The notes under the pieces: model-generated | The model's database searches: none | Seen by the model: the letters and a program-made list of their open reading frames with translations, nothing else | Told to the model about the DNA's origin: nothing | Made by a program: the position numbers and the translations under genes | Assembly (NCBI RefSeq): GCF_000696185.1 | Contig: NZ_KK853997.1 | Span: forward strand, 3,886,410 to 3,950,409 | Direction: 5' to 3' | DNA from: Kitasatospora cheerisanensis KCTC 2395 | GTDB taxonomy: Bacteria; Actinomycetota; Actinomycetes; Streptomycetales; Streptomycetaceae | Length of the DNA: 64,000 nt | In this document: positions 34,001-43,891 of the stretch, one piece after another | How the letters are laid out: every line of letters begins with the position of its first letter | Position numbering within the stretch: position 1 is the first letter of the stretch

Positions 34001-34636
34001 TCAGCCGGCGGTGCCGTACAGGCGGTCGCCCGCGTCGCCGAGGCCCGGGACGATGTAGCCGTGCTCGTTGAGGCGCTCGTCCACGGCGGCGGTCACCACG
34101 GTGACGGGCTGGCCGGCGAGCTCGCGCTCCATCACGGCGACGCCCTCCGGCGAGGCGAGCAGCACCACGGCGGTGACGTCGGTGGCGCCCCGGTCGATCA
34201 GCATCCGGATCGCCGCGACCAGGGTGCCGCCGGTGGCGAGCATCGGGTCGAGGACGTAGACCTGCCGGCCGGAGAGGTCGTCCGGCATCCGGGTCGCGTA
34301 GGTGGAGGCCTCCAGGGTCTCCTCGTTGCGGACCATGCCGAGGAAGCCGACCTCGGCGGTGGGCAGCAGCCGGGTCATGCCGTCGAGCATGCCGAGGCCG
34401 GCCCGCAGGATCGGGACCACCAGCGGACGCGGGTAGGACAGCCGGGTGCCCCGGGTGACGGCGACCGGGGTGGTGATCTCGACCGTTTCGGTGCGGACGT
34501 CCCTGGTCGCCTCGTACGCGAGCAGGGTCACCAGCTCGTCGGTGAGCCGCCGGAAGGTCGGCGAGTCCGTGCGCTCGTCGCGCAGGGTGGACAGCTTGTG
34601 GGCGACCAGCGGGTGGTCGACGACGTGGAGACGCAT
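34001..34636 (-). CDS. upp: Uracil phosphoribosyltransferase
   Basis: 211 residues, the standard length. N-terminal [20 protein letters not shown] and the PRPP-binding loop [18 protein letters not shown] are diagnostic, with [17 protein letters not shown] at the C-terminus. It converts uracil and PRPP to UMP in pyrimidine salvage. Its neighbourhood (LytR_C, small basic protein, TadA partner, tadA) is a conserved Streptomyces arrangement. Confidence 0.97.
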   Translation of the reverse strand: MRLHVVDHPLVAHKLSTLRDERTDSPTFRRLTDELVTLLAYEATRDVRTETVEITTPVAVTRGTRLSYPRPLVVPILRAGLGMLDGMTRLLPTAEVGFLGMVRNEETLEASTYATRMPDDLSGRQVYVLDPMLATGGTLVAAIRMLIDRGATDVTAVVLLASPEGVAVMERELAGQPVTVVTAAVDERLNEHGYIVPGLGDAGDRLYGTAG

Positions 34637-34784
34637 GACAACGACGATAACGGCCATCGGCACATGTGTACGACTTCGCACGGTTCGCGGGGACCCGCCG
34701 TGACCAGGCCGGAGTCCTGTGGAATCAGGGATTCCCGGCCGCTGCTGTGGTATCGGAGGGTGACATCTGGGAAAGTCGGAACCT

Positions 34785-35042
34785 ATGAAGAGCAACCCGA
34801 CGCGGGCATCGACCGCCGGCGCGGGCGGGTCCGGCTCGACAGACGAGGCCCGTCCGGAGTCAGCGGCCGCCGAGGAGACGGCGGCCACGACCGAGGAGAC
34901 GGACGCGGAGCGGCGCAAGCGCCGGGCCGTGTTCCTCCGTGAGCTGGCCGAGGCCCGCGAACTGCGCGCCCGGGTGCAGCCGAGACGCACCAAGGAACGG
35001 CGCATGCGCGAGGCGTTGCGGATGCGAACCTTCCGGATCTGA
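34785..35042 (+). CDS. Small charged conserved protein
   Basis: 85 residues: a low-complexity Ser/Ala/Glu/Thr N-terminus, then a strongly basic helix ([20 protein letters not shown]) ending in MRTFRI. No family name is known to me, but the basic C-terminal half resembles a protein found between upp and tadA in other Streptomyces. Possibly nucleic-acid binding (inference from charge only). Confidence 0.7.
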   Translation: MKSNPTRASTAGAGGSGSTDEARPESAAAEETAATTEETDAERRKRRAVFLRELAEARELRARVQPRRTKERRMREALRMRTFRI

Positions 35043-35327
35043 GCCGCCCGGGGCCGCGCCCCGCACCGGAGTTGCGCCCCGTGAGCCCCCGTCCGCCCCC
35101 CGCCCGGGGGCGTTCGAGGGGCAAGATCCACGCCCCGACCGGCCGGAAGCCGGCCATTCCGACACGACCTGCGAAGACGCGCTGCCGAACACCCCCCGCA
35201 GCGGCGGGCTTTCTGTCACGATGCGGTGGGACGGTCCGAACAGCGGGCCGCCTTCTGGCGCGGGGGCGGCCGGACCGCACCCGCCCGAGATCGCCGACAG
35301 CCGAGACCAATCTTGGGAGTGTCCCTG

Positions 35328-35894
35328 GTGGCGTACTTCGCTGCAGTGCTTGCTCGCACCGGTGCCGGGTGGGATGTGAGCGAGACCGAACTCGACGACG
35401 TAGAGACCCTGGCCGACCTGACCGACCTGGCCCGCGAAACGGCCGAGGACGACGACACCGTGCTGGTCTTCATCGAGCAGGAGGACGCCTGGTTCGCCGT
35501 CCTGCGCATCGACGGTGAGGACGACCCGCGGATCTTCGTCTCGGACGCGGCCGCCGCGGCGCGCAGTTCGTACGGCTCGGTCCTCACCGACGAGCTGATC
35601 GAACAGGACGGGGAGGCCGACTTCGACGACCTCGACGGCCTGGTGGCCGAACTCGACGAGGACGCCGAGGCGAGCGCCGAGGCCGACGACGCGGACGAGG
35701 ACGACGACGAGCCGGCCGGCGGGCGGGGCGCGACCCCGATCGGGCCGATCGGGGACTCCGAGCTGCTGAGCGAGTTCGGCATGGGCGCGAGCGCCCTGCT
35801 CGAACTGGCCGGCGAGGGCGCGGCCCCCGGCGACGCGCTCGGCGAGATCGCCGAGGCGCTCGGCTGCGGCGAGGTCCTGGAGGCCGTTCGGTAG
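35328..35894 (+). CDS. tRNA adenosine deaminase-associated protein
   Basis: 188 residues from a GTG with GGGAG 8 bases upstream. It starts VAYFAAVLARTGAGWDVSET and has a very acidic middle (EDAEASAEADDADEDDDEP). This matches the actinobacterial protein encoded immediately before tadA. Its function is not established; partnership with TadA is suggested by constant adjacency (30 bp here). Confidence 0.88.
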   Translation: MAYFAAVLARTGAGWDVSETELDDVETLADLTDLARETAEDDDTVLVFIEQEDAWFAVLRIDGEDDPRIFVSDAAAAARSSYGSVLTDELIEQDGEADFDDLDGLVAELDEDAEASAEADDADEDDDEPAGGRGATPIGPIGDSELLSEFGMGASALLELAGEGAAPGDALGEIAEALGCGEVLEAVR

Positions 35895-35924
35895 CGGCGG
35901 TCCCGGTGCCCGACACTGGGAACC

Positions 35925-36464
35925 ATGCAGCCCGTCCCCTCCCCCATCAGCACCCTGGGCGAACGGCCGCGGATCGCCCCGCTGCCCGCCCCCGAGCGCC
36001 CCGACCCGGTCCGCGACCGGTGGCGGGACCGGATGCGCCTCGCCATCGACGAGGCGGCTCTGGCCACCGCGACCGGTGACGTCCCGGTCGGGGCGTTCGT
36101 CCTCGGTCCGGACGGGACGGTGCTCGGGCGCGGCCACAACGTGCGCGAGGCGGTCGGCGACCCGACCGGGCACGCCGAGGTGGTGGCGATCCGTCAGGCG
36201 GCGAGCGCCGTCGGAGAGTGGCGGCTCAGCGGCTGCACGCTGGTCGTGACCCTGGAGCCGTGCACCATGTGCGCGGGCGCGATCGTGCTGTCCCGGCTGG
36301 ACCGGGTGGTCTACGGCGCCCTCGACCCGAAGGCCGGCGCGGCCGGCTCGCTCTTCGACGTGCTGCGCGACAACCGCCTCAACCACCGCCCCGAGGTGAT
36401 CTCCGGCGTCCTCGCCGAGGAGTGCACCGCCCAGCTCCGGGCCTTCTTCGACACCCAGCGCTGA
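35925..36464 (+). CDS. tadA: tRNA-specific adenosine deaminase
   Basis: 179 residues with the zinc cytidine-deaminase fold: HAE at 83-85 and PCTMC (Cys113, Cys116). It deaminates A34 to inosine in tRNA-Arg(ACG), the very tRNA encoded twice at 54.3 kb. Standard TadA begins near MRLAIDEAALA (residue 37), so the first 36 residues (Pro-rich) may be a real extension or the start may be the internal ATG at 36033. Confidence 0.95.
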   Translation: MQPVPSPISTLGERPRIAPLPAPERPDPVRDRWRDRMRLAIDEAALATATGDVPVGAFVLGPDGTVLGRGHNVREAVGDPTGHAEVVAIRQAASAVGEWRLSGCTLVVTLEPCTMCAGAIVLSRLDRVVYGALDPKAGAAGSLFDVLRDNRLNHRPEVISGVLAEECTAQLRAFFDTQR

Positions 36465-36519
36465 ACGGCCCGCGGATACGGATTTCGTCCGCTCCCGCCG
36501 ATCCGGTAGAGTTCCCCTC

Positions 36520-36606
36520 GGTAGCGTGTCCGAGCGGCCAAAGGAGCACGCCTCGAAAGCGTGTGTGGGGGCAACTCCACCGTGGGTTCGAATCCCACCG
36601 CTACCG
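36520..36606 (+). tRNA. tRNA-Ser (anticodon CGA)
   Basis: 87 nt with acceptor GGTAGCG/CGCTACC, anticodon stem CACGC/GCGTG and loop CTCGAAA (anticodon CGA, reads UCG), the long variable arm typical of serine tRNA, and T-loop TTCGAAT. No CCA is encoded. A 15-bp hairpin follows directly. Confidence 0.97.
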
Positions 36607-36612
36607 CTCTTC

Positions 36613-36646
36613 CGAAGGGCCCCGACCGTCAGGTCGGGGCCCTTCG
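36613..36646 (+). terminator. Hairpin terminator after tRNA-Ser
   Basis: A perfect 15-bp stem (36613-36627 with 36632-36646), loop GTCA, seven bases after the tRNA. Confidence 0.85.
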
Positions 36647-36675
36647 CGTTGTGCTGCCGCGGTCCTGGGGGGCGG

Positions 36676-38710
36676 TCAGCTGCGGCGGCGTGCCCAGCGG
36701 ATGGTGAACAGGCCGGCCACGCCGAGTCCGGCCGAGATCAGCAGCGGCAGCACCGGGGAGCCGTCACCGCCGGTCTTGGGCAGCTCGCCCGGGTGGGTCG
36801 GCCGCTCCGACGGGTGCTCGGACGGGCGCTCCGAGGGGTGCTTGGAGTGCGAGGGGCACGGCGACGGCGTCGGCGAGGGGGACGGCGACGGGGTCGGGCA
36901 CGGCGAGGGGCTGGGGCTCGGCTCCTCGGCCCGGACGGCGATCTCCTCCTGGGCGGGCGGCGAGGTGACGGTCCGTTCGGGCGCGGTGCCGGTGGCGTGC
37001 GCGGTGTTGCGGACCGTGCCGGCCTCCGCGTCCGCCTCGGTGACGGTGTACGAGCCGGTGCAGGTGGTGACCGACCCGGGGGCGTTGCGCGGGGCGAGCG
37101 CGGTGGACTCGCACTGCACCCCGGTCAGCCGGTCGTCGAGCACGGCGAGGTCGGTGACGGTCAGGTCCGTGGTGTTGGTGACGGTGTACGTGTAGGTCGC
37201 GGTCTCACCGGCCAGGTACACCCGCGGCTCGTCGACGTGCTTCTCCAGCAGCAGGCCGTAGTTGTCGTTCAGCGGCAGGGTGTGGTCGGCCTCCGGGGAG
37301 GTGACCGGGCCGCTGTCGGAGTCGCCGTTGGCGACGGCCAGGTTGGTGATGAAGCCGCGCTGCACGTCCGCCGCAGTCACCGTGTACGTGCCGGTGCAGG
37401 TGGTGGTCTCGCCGACGGCGAGGTCGGTGGTCGGACAGGTGATCGCGCCGACCAGCGGGTCGGTCACCACCAGGTCGCGGATCGCGGCGCCGCCCGCGTT
37501 GGTGACCACGAACTGGTAGGGCACCACGGTGCCGGCGGTGACCGGGTCGGGCAGCGGCGTGGTGCGGTCGATCTGCTTGACCAGGTTCAGCTCCGGCAGC
37601 GGGTTGACGCTCCGGGCGACCACGTTGCGCAGCAGGTGCACGTCGGTGAAGTCGCCGGTGGAGGAGGCGAAGCCGAACTTGTAGGTGGCGGGCACCGGTT
37701 GCGGCGCGGCCTGGCTGAGCACCCGGACCGGGCCGGCCCCGAAGTCGACGTCCACCTCGACCTGCGGGTCCGGGGTGGGCGTCACGGTGACCGTGACGGT
37801 CCGCCGGCTGGGGACGAGCGCGGCCTCGGCCTGCTCCGGGGTGATGCCGGGCGGCAGGTCGGCGGCGGTGGCCGGGCCCTGCAGTTGGCCGGGCAACGTG
37901 GAGGGCCACGGTCCGGTGGTGGTGAGGTTGCTGGTGGTCGCGCCGAGGAAGCAGTAGCCGTCGGTGCCGTTGCCGGGCCCGCGCAGCGTGACCATGTTGG
38001 GTCCGGGCGCGGGCACGTGGAAGCCGGTGCCGGCCGGGGAGCGGGTGGCGCAGCCGTTGCCGCGGCGCTCCCAGTCGCCGAAGTAGTTGCCGAGCACGTC
38101 GAGTCCGACGCCGAGGTAGCCGTCCTCGACGCCCGGCAGGAACGGGTTGGCCGGGTTGTCGTCGGGCAGCTTCTGCGCGTACCCGAGGCTGCCGCCGTAC
38201 GCGCCGGGCCGGCTCAGCGGGGCGGCGCCGTCGACCAGGAAGAACGCGATGCCGTCGGCGGGCGACGGCAGCGCGGGGTCGCCGCCGTACTGCCACTGCT
38301 CGAACGACACCTGGATGCCCTCGTTGGCGGGCAGCGGCCGCTCGTACAGCACCGCGGCGGTGCGGTCGTGGCCCGCGTCGGTCATCCGCAGGTAGCCGTG
38401 CGGGGCGGCGCTGTTCGGCGGGACGGGGCCGACCGGGTCGGCCGGGCAGCCGGTCAGCGGGTGCGGCTGGCCGACCGGCGGCGGGGCCGGGCGGCGCCGG
38501 TCAGGCAGGCGCCCTCGGTCGCGACGAACGCCGGGTCGGCGGTCGCTCCGGTGAAGCTCTCGGACACCAGCAGGGAGCCGGCGCCGGCCCGGGGCACGGT
38601 CGGGCGGCCGCGGCCTGCGGCAGCGCGGCCGGGCCCAGGACGGCCAGGGCGCAGACCGCCCCCGCCAGTAGCCTGCGGCCGGCCCGGGAGGTCCGGTGGG
38701 TGGTCAGCAC
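36676..38710 (-). CDS. LPXTG-anchored lectin-like surface protein, split over three frames
   Basis: The main frame (36676-38385) encodes a lectin-like domain (WQYGGDPALPSPADGIAFFL, GGSLGYAQKL, YLGVGLDVLGNYFGDWERRG). Two DUF11/DUF7507-type repeats follow (near LNLVKQIDRTTPLPDPVTAG and YGLLLEKHVDEPRVYLAGET), then a Ser/Pro/Glu-His linker, LPKTGG, a TM helix and RRRS, a sortase signal. Its N-terminus is missing in this frame. A signal peptide (GTG at 38710, RRLLAGAVCALAVLGPAALP) lies in a second frame, and GSLLVSESFTGATADPAFVA in a third. Two single-base deletions, near 38595-38605 and 38478-38500, would restore one 678-residue protein. It is either a pseudogene or sequence error. Confidence 0.75.
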
Positions 38711-38973
38711 TTCGGGTTCCGCCTTCCTGCGGCGCTCCGCCGGGCCACTGCCCCGTCGCGTTCGCCCGCGGTCTGCTCTCGACGTCTCGCAGTCGACCCC
38801 GGGCGAACGGGGAATCGAGGACCGGACACGCATACGACCGGCGGTAAGCACCCGGCCGGTCCAGTCGCCGGGAGCCTTCGGAGTGGAAAGCCGACCGGCG
38901 GGTTTCCCGGACGGCGCCGCACTGACGGCCCATTTCCGGTTGCCGGAGCCGAAGTTGAGGGGATGATGCCCGC

Positions 38974-39399
38974 ATGGGCAGCACGCGGTGGCGCTGGTTG
39001 GTGTGGGTCGGGGCCGGGATATCGGTGGTGGGGCTGGCGTTGTTCCTGTGGGGGGAGGGACTGGACCGGGCGAACCAATGGGCGGGCGTGCTGGGCCTGT
39101 TCGTCGGCCTCGTGGGCCTGCTGGCCTCCGTGACGGGCGGCGTGCGCGGCCGCGGCGGCGGCCAGTCCGCGGACGGCGCGGCGGCCGGCGGCTCGGTCCG
39201 GATGGTGCGCGGGGTCAAGGGCGACGTGGTGATCGGCCGCACCTCCGCGGCGCCCGGCCCCGTCCCGGACCAGGCCTCGACTCCCGTGACCGACACGGCA
39301 GGTGACGGGCAGTCGGCCCGGGGCGTGCGGGCCGGCGGGGACGTGGAGCTGGTCGACGGCGTGGACGGCTCGGTGCGTTTCGGCGAGCAGCAGCCGTGA
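38974..39399 (+). CDS. Two-TM protein with two GQSA...GG motifs; candidate NLR-linked effector
   Basis: 141 residues with helices near 8-27 and 36-55. The soluble tail carries the motif GGQSADGAAAGGSVRMVRG (62-80, continuing KGDVVIG) and again DGQSARGVRAGGDVELVDG (111-129, continuing DGSVRFG). The same motif opens the NACHT protein encoded next, whose GTG overlaps this stop by 4 bp. A membrane N-terminus joined to a motif shared with an adjacent NLR is the layout expected for an effector recruited by motif-motif assembly (BASS-type signalling). This is inference; no known effector domain is recognised. Confidence 0.75.
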   Translation: MGSTRWRWLVWVGAGISVVGLALFLWGEGLDRANQWAGVLGLFVGLVGLLASVTGGVRGRGGGQSADGAAAGGSVRMVRGVKGDVVIGRTSAAPGPVPDQASTPVTDTAGDGQSARGVRAGGDVELVDGVDGSVRFGEQQP

Positions 39400-42300
39400 G
39401 CGGATTCTGGCGCCGGCTGTTCGGCGCGGAGGACGGCGCCGGCGGCGGCCAGTCCGCGGAACGGGCCGAGGTCGGCGGCGACCTGACGATGATCCAGCAC
39501 GCGCAGACCGTGCGGATCACCATCGGCGCGGAGCCGCCCCCGCCCGGCGACCTGGACGAGGCCCGCCGCCGCCACGCGGTGCGGCTGCGCGAGCGCTACC
39601 ACCGCCTCGACCTGGAGGTGCTGACCCCGCTCTCCGAACAGGACGAGCACCCGGCGGTCCACCTGCGGGAGGTGTTCGTCCCGCAGCTGGTGCGCGCCGA
39701 CCCGCCGCCCGTGGAACTGCCCCGCGAGCTGCTGAAACGGCTCACCGAGACCGGCGAGCTCGACCCGGGCCGGCTCCCGCCGGGCATCGAGCGGGAGACC
39801 GTGCGCCGGGTCCGGGAGGCCTACCGCCGCCGCCCCGCCGTCCCGGTGCTGCCGCTGCTCGCCGGGCCGGACGGGCACCGGGCCGTGCTGCTCGGCGACC
39901 CCGGGTCGGGGAAGTCCACGCTGGCCCGGTTCCTCGGCCTGGCGCTGACCGAACCGCTGGTGCACCCCGGCGCGCCCCTCCCGGAGGAGGTCGCGGCGCT
40001 GGCCGGCCGGCTGCCGCTGATCGTCGAACTGCGCCGCTACGCCGACCCGGAGTGGCGGGAGCGGACCTTCGAGGACTTCCTCGCCCACCTGCACGGCACC
40101 GAGGGCCTGGGCCTGCCCGCCCCACTGCTGGAACGCCAGCTGACCGAGCACCCGGCGGCCACCCTGGTGGTGTTCGACGGCCTCGACGAGCTGTTCGACC
40201 CGCAGGTGCGGGAGACCGCGAGCCGGCGGATCGCCGCGTTCGCGGCCCGCTACCCGCAGGTGCGGGTGGTGGTGACGTCCCGGGTGATCGGCTACCGGCG
40301 GGAGCCGCTGGACGCCGCCGGCTTCGGGCACTACATGCTGCAGGACCTGGACGACCGGCAGATCGACACCTTCGCGGCCCGCTGGTACGCCACCGCCTGC
40401 CCGGGCGACCCGGTCGAGGCGCAGCGGCTGCACCGCCGGGTGACGGCCGCCGTGGCGTCCTCCGTGCCGGTGCGGGACCTGGCCGGCAACCCGCTGATCC
40501 TGACCATCCTGGCGATCATCGGCCGCCGCCGGGAGCTGCCCCGGGACCGCCGCACCGTGTACGAGCACGCCGTCGCGGTGCTGGTCGAGCACTGGGACCC
40601 CAGCAAGTACCTGCAGGACCGGCGGGTGGACGGCGGCATGCCCTACCTGGCGTCCGAGGACCGGCTGGAGCTGCTGCGGCTGGTCGCCCGGCGGATGCAG
40701 GAGGGCGGCGACGGCATCGCCGGCAACCACATACCGGGGCGGGTCCTGCTGGCGTCCTTCGAGGGCTACCTGCGGGAGCGCTACGAACTGCCCGCCGACC
40801 GGGCGGCGCCGGTGGCCCGGGCGATGCTCCAGCAGTTCCGGGAGCGGAACTTCATCCTGAGCCGGTTCGGCGGCGAGGTGTACGGCTTCGTGCACCGGGC
40901 GTTCCTCGAGTACCTGGCGGCCTCCGACATCGCCTACCGCTTCAACCGGGAGCGCTCGCTGACCGAGGACCAGCTGCTGGACGGGGTGTTCGCGGCCCGC
41001 TGGCGCGACCCGGCCTGGCGCGAGGTGCTGCTCCTGCTGGCCGGCGAACTGGACGAGCGCTTCGTCGGCGAGGCGGTCTCCCGGCTGCTGGCCGCGGCAC
41101 CCGCCCTGCCCGGCGCCGCCGACCCGGTGCCGGAGTGGCTGGTGCTGGCGGTGCGCTGCCTCGGCGAGGTCCGCAAGCTCGGCCTGGTGACCGCGCAGAG
41201 CGAGGCCGTCGTGGACGCCCTGGTGGCGCTGTTCGAGGCGTACGCGGCCGAGGGCTCCACCGTCCTGCCCGGCGACACCGTGGAGGCCCTGGACGGCCTG
41301 CGGGCCGTCCTGACCGGTCTCGGCCCGCACTGGGTCGGCCGGGAGCGGTTCCTGCGCTGGTACCTGGTGTACGGGCACCACGCCCAGCGGGAGTCGCCGC
41401 TGCCCGCCGAGGTGGGCGCGGTGACCGCGCGACTGGCGTGCGCGCTCCTGCTGAACGACCCGCGCGGCCCCGCGCTGCTGCGCGCCTGGGCCGAGCACGG
41501 CTGGTCGCCGGCCCAGCGGGCGGCGGCGTTCGGCGCGCTCGCCGAGGGCTGGGCCGGCGACCGGCGGGTGGGCGCGTTCGTCCGCCGCCGGGTCGAGGAG
41601 GACGCCGACCCGCTGACCCGGGAGGCCGCGGTGGCGGCGCTCGCCGACGGCTGGGCGGGCGAGGCCGCCAGCGGCGCGTTCCTGCGCGCCCGGGTGGCGG
41701 GCGCCCGCGGCGAGAACCGGCTGAACGAGATGCTCGCGCTCGGCAAGGGCTGGTCCGGCGACGAGCCGGCGCAACTGCTGCTGCGGGAGATCGCGGCCGC
41801 CGACGGGCAGCCCGAGCTGCGCGGGCTGGCGGTGTTCGCGCTGACCGTCAACGAGCGGGTCGGCGGCCCGCTCGCCGAATTCCTGCGCGAGCGGGTGCGC
41901 CTCGACCGCGACCCGGGAGTGCGCGGCATGGCCCTGCAGGCGATCTGCCTGCAGCCGGCCGAGGACCCGCGCAACGCCCCGTTCCTGCGGCTGCTGGCCG
42001 GCGCCGACAAGGACCCGCGGGTGCGGGTGGCGGCGCTCGCCGGCCTGGCCCGCGGCTGGGCCGGCGACCCGGAGGTGGCGGACTTCCTGCGGCAGCGGGT
42101 CGCCCAGGACCCGGACCCGATGGTGCGCCGCCGGACCCTCGCCGTGCTCGCCCACCGCTGGGCGGGCGACCGGCGGGTGGCCGCCCAGCTGCGCGGCTTC
42201 GTGGCCGGCGACGGCCTGCCCGAGGTCCGGGCTTTCGCGCTGACCCTGCTCGGTCAGGGCTGGGCGGGCGACCCGGAGGTCGCCGAGTTCCTGTTCGAAC

Positions 42301-43106
42301 GGGCCCGCGCGGCGGACGGCCACGGCCGGGCCCAGGCGACCGGCGAACTGGCCGCGCACTTCGCGGACGACCCGGCGCTGGACGCGTTCGTCCGCGAGGA
42401 GGCCGTGCACTCGCCCGACCCGCTGGTGCGCGGCGCCGTGCTGACCGCGCTCGCGGACCGCCGCTCGCCGAGCGCGCAGGCCCGCGCGCTGTTCCTGGAG
42501 CGGGCGGTCGCCGACCCCGACCCGCGCACCCGGGACCTGGCGCTGGAGGCCGTGGTGCGCTGCTTCGACGGCGAGGAGCGGGCCGGGGTGCTGCTGCTGG
42601 CCCGGGCCGCGCACTTGCGCGACGCGGCGGTGCGGCTGTCGGTGCTGCGGGCCCTGCTGGCGCACCGGCCGGACGACCCGGCGGTGCGGGCGCTGCTGCG
42701 GGAGCGGGCGGTCGCCGACTCCTCGGCGCCGATCCGGGCGATCGCCCTGCACGCGCTGTCCCGCGACCGGGCCCGCCGGCCGGTGGAGCTGCTGCGCGAA
42801 CGGGCGGTGGCGGACGCCGACCCGCTGCCGCGCCGGGTGGCGCTGCGGGCCCTGGTCGCCGACCCGGCGGCGGCGGACTTCCTGCGGCTGCGGGCGGTGG
42901 CGGACTGCGACGACGAGGCGCGGATCGCGGCGCTGCGGGCGCTGGCGTTCGCCTTCCCCGGCCCGGAGACGGTGGAGCTGCTGGCCGGCCGGGCCCGCTC
43001 CGAGCGGACGCCGGCGGTGGCGGTGGAGGCGGCCCGGCTGGGCGAGGCGCTGCGTGCGGCCGACACCCCGTGGACGGCGAACGGCCCCGCACTCCCGGGC
43101 GGTTGA
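39396..43106 (+). CDS. NACHT-domain NLR-like ATPase with C-terminal HEAT repeats
   Basis: 1236 residues. The N-terminal motif [18 protein letters not shown] (17-34) is shared with the upstream membrane protein, followed by a Pro-rich linker. The NACHT domain has Walker [10 protein letters not shown] at 167-175, Walker [10 protein letters not shown] at 257-265, sensor-like [10 protein letters not shown], and a winged-helix region to about 560 ([14 protein letters not shown]). From about 700 to the end, helical repeats of about 35-40 residues follow, several carrying GWAGD ([48 protein letters not shown]). Bacterial NACHT proteins include antiphage defence NLRs, with the repeats as sensor. GTG start, 4-bp overlap upstream. 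Not every bacterial NACHT protein is defensive, so the role is inferred. Confidence 0.92.
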   Translation: MSGFWRRLFGAEDGAGGGQSAERAEVGGDLTMIQHAQTVRITIGAEPPPPGDLDEARRRHAVRLRERYHRLDLEVLTPLSEQDEHPAVHLREVFVPQLVRADPPPVELPRELLKRLTETGELDPGRLPPGIERETVRRVREAYRRRPAVPVLPLLAGPDGHRAVLLGDPGSGKSTLARFLGLALTEPLVHPGAPLPEEVAALAGRLPLIVELRRYADPEWRERTFEDFLAHLHGTEGLGLPAPLLERQLTEHPAATLVVFDGLDELFDPQVRETASRRIAAFAARYPQVRVVVTSRVIGYRREPLDAAGFGHYMLQDLDDRQIDTFAARWYATACPGDPVEAQRLHRRVTAAVASSVPVRDLAGNPLILTILAIIGRRRELPRDRRTVYEHAVAVLVEHWDPSKYLQDRRVDGGMPYLASEDRLELLRLVARRMQEGGDGIAGNHIPGRVLLASFEGYLRERYELPADRAAPVARAMLQQFRERNFILSRFGGEVYGFVHRAFLEYLAASDIAYRFNRERSLTEDQLLDGVFAARWRDPAWREVLLLLAGELDERFVGEAVSRLLAAAPALPGAADPVPEWLVLAVRCLGEVRKLGLVTAQSEAVVDALVALFEAYAAEGSTVLPGDTVEALDGLRAVLTGLGPHWVGRERFLRWYLVYGHHAQRESPLPAEVGAVTARLACALLLNDPRGPALLRAWAEHGWSPAQRAAAFGALAEGWAGDRRVGAFVRRRVEEDADPLTREAAVAALADGWAGEAASGAFLRARVAGARGENRLNEMLALGKGWSGDEPAQLLLREIAAADGQPELRGLAVFALTVNERVGGPLAEFLRERVRLDRDPGVRGMALQAICLQPAEDPRNAPFLRLLAGADKDPRVRVAALAGLARGWAGDPEVADFLRQRVAQDPDPMVRRRTLAVLAHRWAGDRRVAAQLRGFVAGDGLPEVRAFALTLLGQGWAGDPEVAEFLFERARAADGHGRAQATGELAAHFADDPALDAFVREEAVHSPDPLVRGAVLTALADRRSPSAQARALFLERAVADPDPRTRDLALEAVVRCFDGEERAGVLLLARAAHLRDAAVRLSVLRALLAHRPDDPAVRALLRERAVADSSAPIRAIALHALSRDRARRPVELLRERAVADADPLPRRVALRALVADPAAADFLRLRAVADCDDEARIAALRALAFAFPGPETVELLAGRARSERTPAVAVEAARLGEALRAADTPWTANGPALPGG

Positions 43107-43158
43107 CCACCATGCCTCGGGGAGTGCGGAGCCGGGACGAACCTCTCGGTCCGCGGTG

Positions 43159-43193
43159 GGGGCAGCAGCTCCGGGGGGACGAGCTGCTGCCCC
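43159..43193 (+). terminator. Hairpin after the NACHT gene
   Basis: A perfect 13-bp stem (43159-43171 with 43181-43193) and 9-base loop, 52 bp after the NACHT stop. It is the only clear structure in the 380-bp gap 43107-43486, which otherwise holds no gene that I can see. Confidence 0.7.
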
Positions 43194-43486
43194 GGGCGGA
43201 GGTCCCACAACCGGGGCCGCGTCGGGGGGAAAGCCGCGGCACCCGGTCCCACAGCGGGGACCTCCGGATCGCCGTACCGGGGATTCCTGCCAGATCCTCG
43301 GTACATCAACCATCCTGCCGCGCCCCCGGGGCGGGCACATCCGGAGAAAGCCCTGTCCGGACAGGACCTTCGTCCTGCCGGGTGAACAAGGCCCTCACCC
43401 CTTGCGCCGTCCGGTGGATAAGCTGCGGGTGGCAGGGCCGTTCGGGGAGAGGACGGCGGCCCGACTCAGGGAGGCAGGCCCGTTCG

Positions 43487-43651
43487 ATGGCTCAGGCGAA
43501 GAAGGTGGCCATGTGGATCGTGGTCATCTTCGTCATCTACACGATCATCACCTCGCCGGTGCGCGCCGCCGAGCTGGTGCAGTCCGGCTTCGTCGGCATC
43601 TCGGACGCGGCGAAGGCGGTCGGCGCTTTCATGACCGGACTGGTCCGCTAG
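43487..43651 (+). CDS. Small single-TM conserved protein (54 aa)
   Basis: A 54-residue protein starting [20 protein letters not shown], a single N-terminal TM helix, then [20 protein letters not shown]. Ribosome site GGGAGG lies upstream. It resembles a short protein I recall as conserved next to the sigF region in Streptomyces. Function unknown. Its TAG stop falls inside the left terminal repeat of the MITE-like element. Confidence 0.75.
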   Translation: MAQAKKVAMWIVVIFVIYTIITSPVRAAELVQSGFVGISDAAKAVGAFMTGLVR

Positions 43652-43814
43652 GGCCCGTCTTCAAACCCCCGCCTGCCCCACGACGCCCGGCACGCACTCT
43701 CGCCGCACCGGGCGAAAGACCAAGTACATCCAGTACGAGGCCTTCCACCCGGCACGCCGAGAGCACGCACCGGACGCCGCGGGCCTGCGACGCGGGTTTG
43801 AAGACGGGCCCTAG
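43648..43814. mobile_element. MITE-like element with 21-bp perfect terminal inverted repeats
   Basis: A 167-bp segment whose ends are perfect inverted copies: 43648-43668 (CTAGGGCCCGTC...) and 43794-43814 (...GACGGGCCCTAG). The outermost CTAG at each end could be a target-site duplication of the kind made by some IS5-family elements. The interior (AAGTACATCCAGTACGAGG) has no ORF. It is probably a non-autonomous element mobilised by a transposase elsewhere; alternatively it is a long hairpin acting as a terminator. Confidence 0.7.
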
Positions 43815-43891
43815 TACCGTTTGCGGGGTTCGTCCTTCGGGGGCGCTCCCCCGCCGGGGCGTGCCCTCCCTGATCCGCGAGGAGCGGCATC

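Noticed and set aside
38454-43340. A 1628-codon open frame antisense to the NACHT gene
   Set aside because: Gln/Arg/Pro/Gly-rich low-complexity product typical of antisense shadows in GC-rich genes; its only meaningful piece is the short surface-protein segment at the 3' end, already assigned.
36520-43500. Attachment-site duplication for an element integrated at tRNA-Ser(CGA)
   Set aside because: The tRNA 3' end (GGGTTCGAATCCCACCG) was not found again downstream in the window, and there is no integrase gene.
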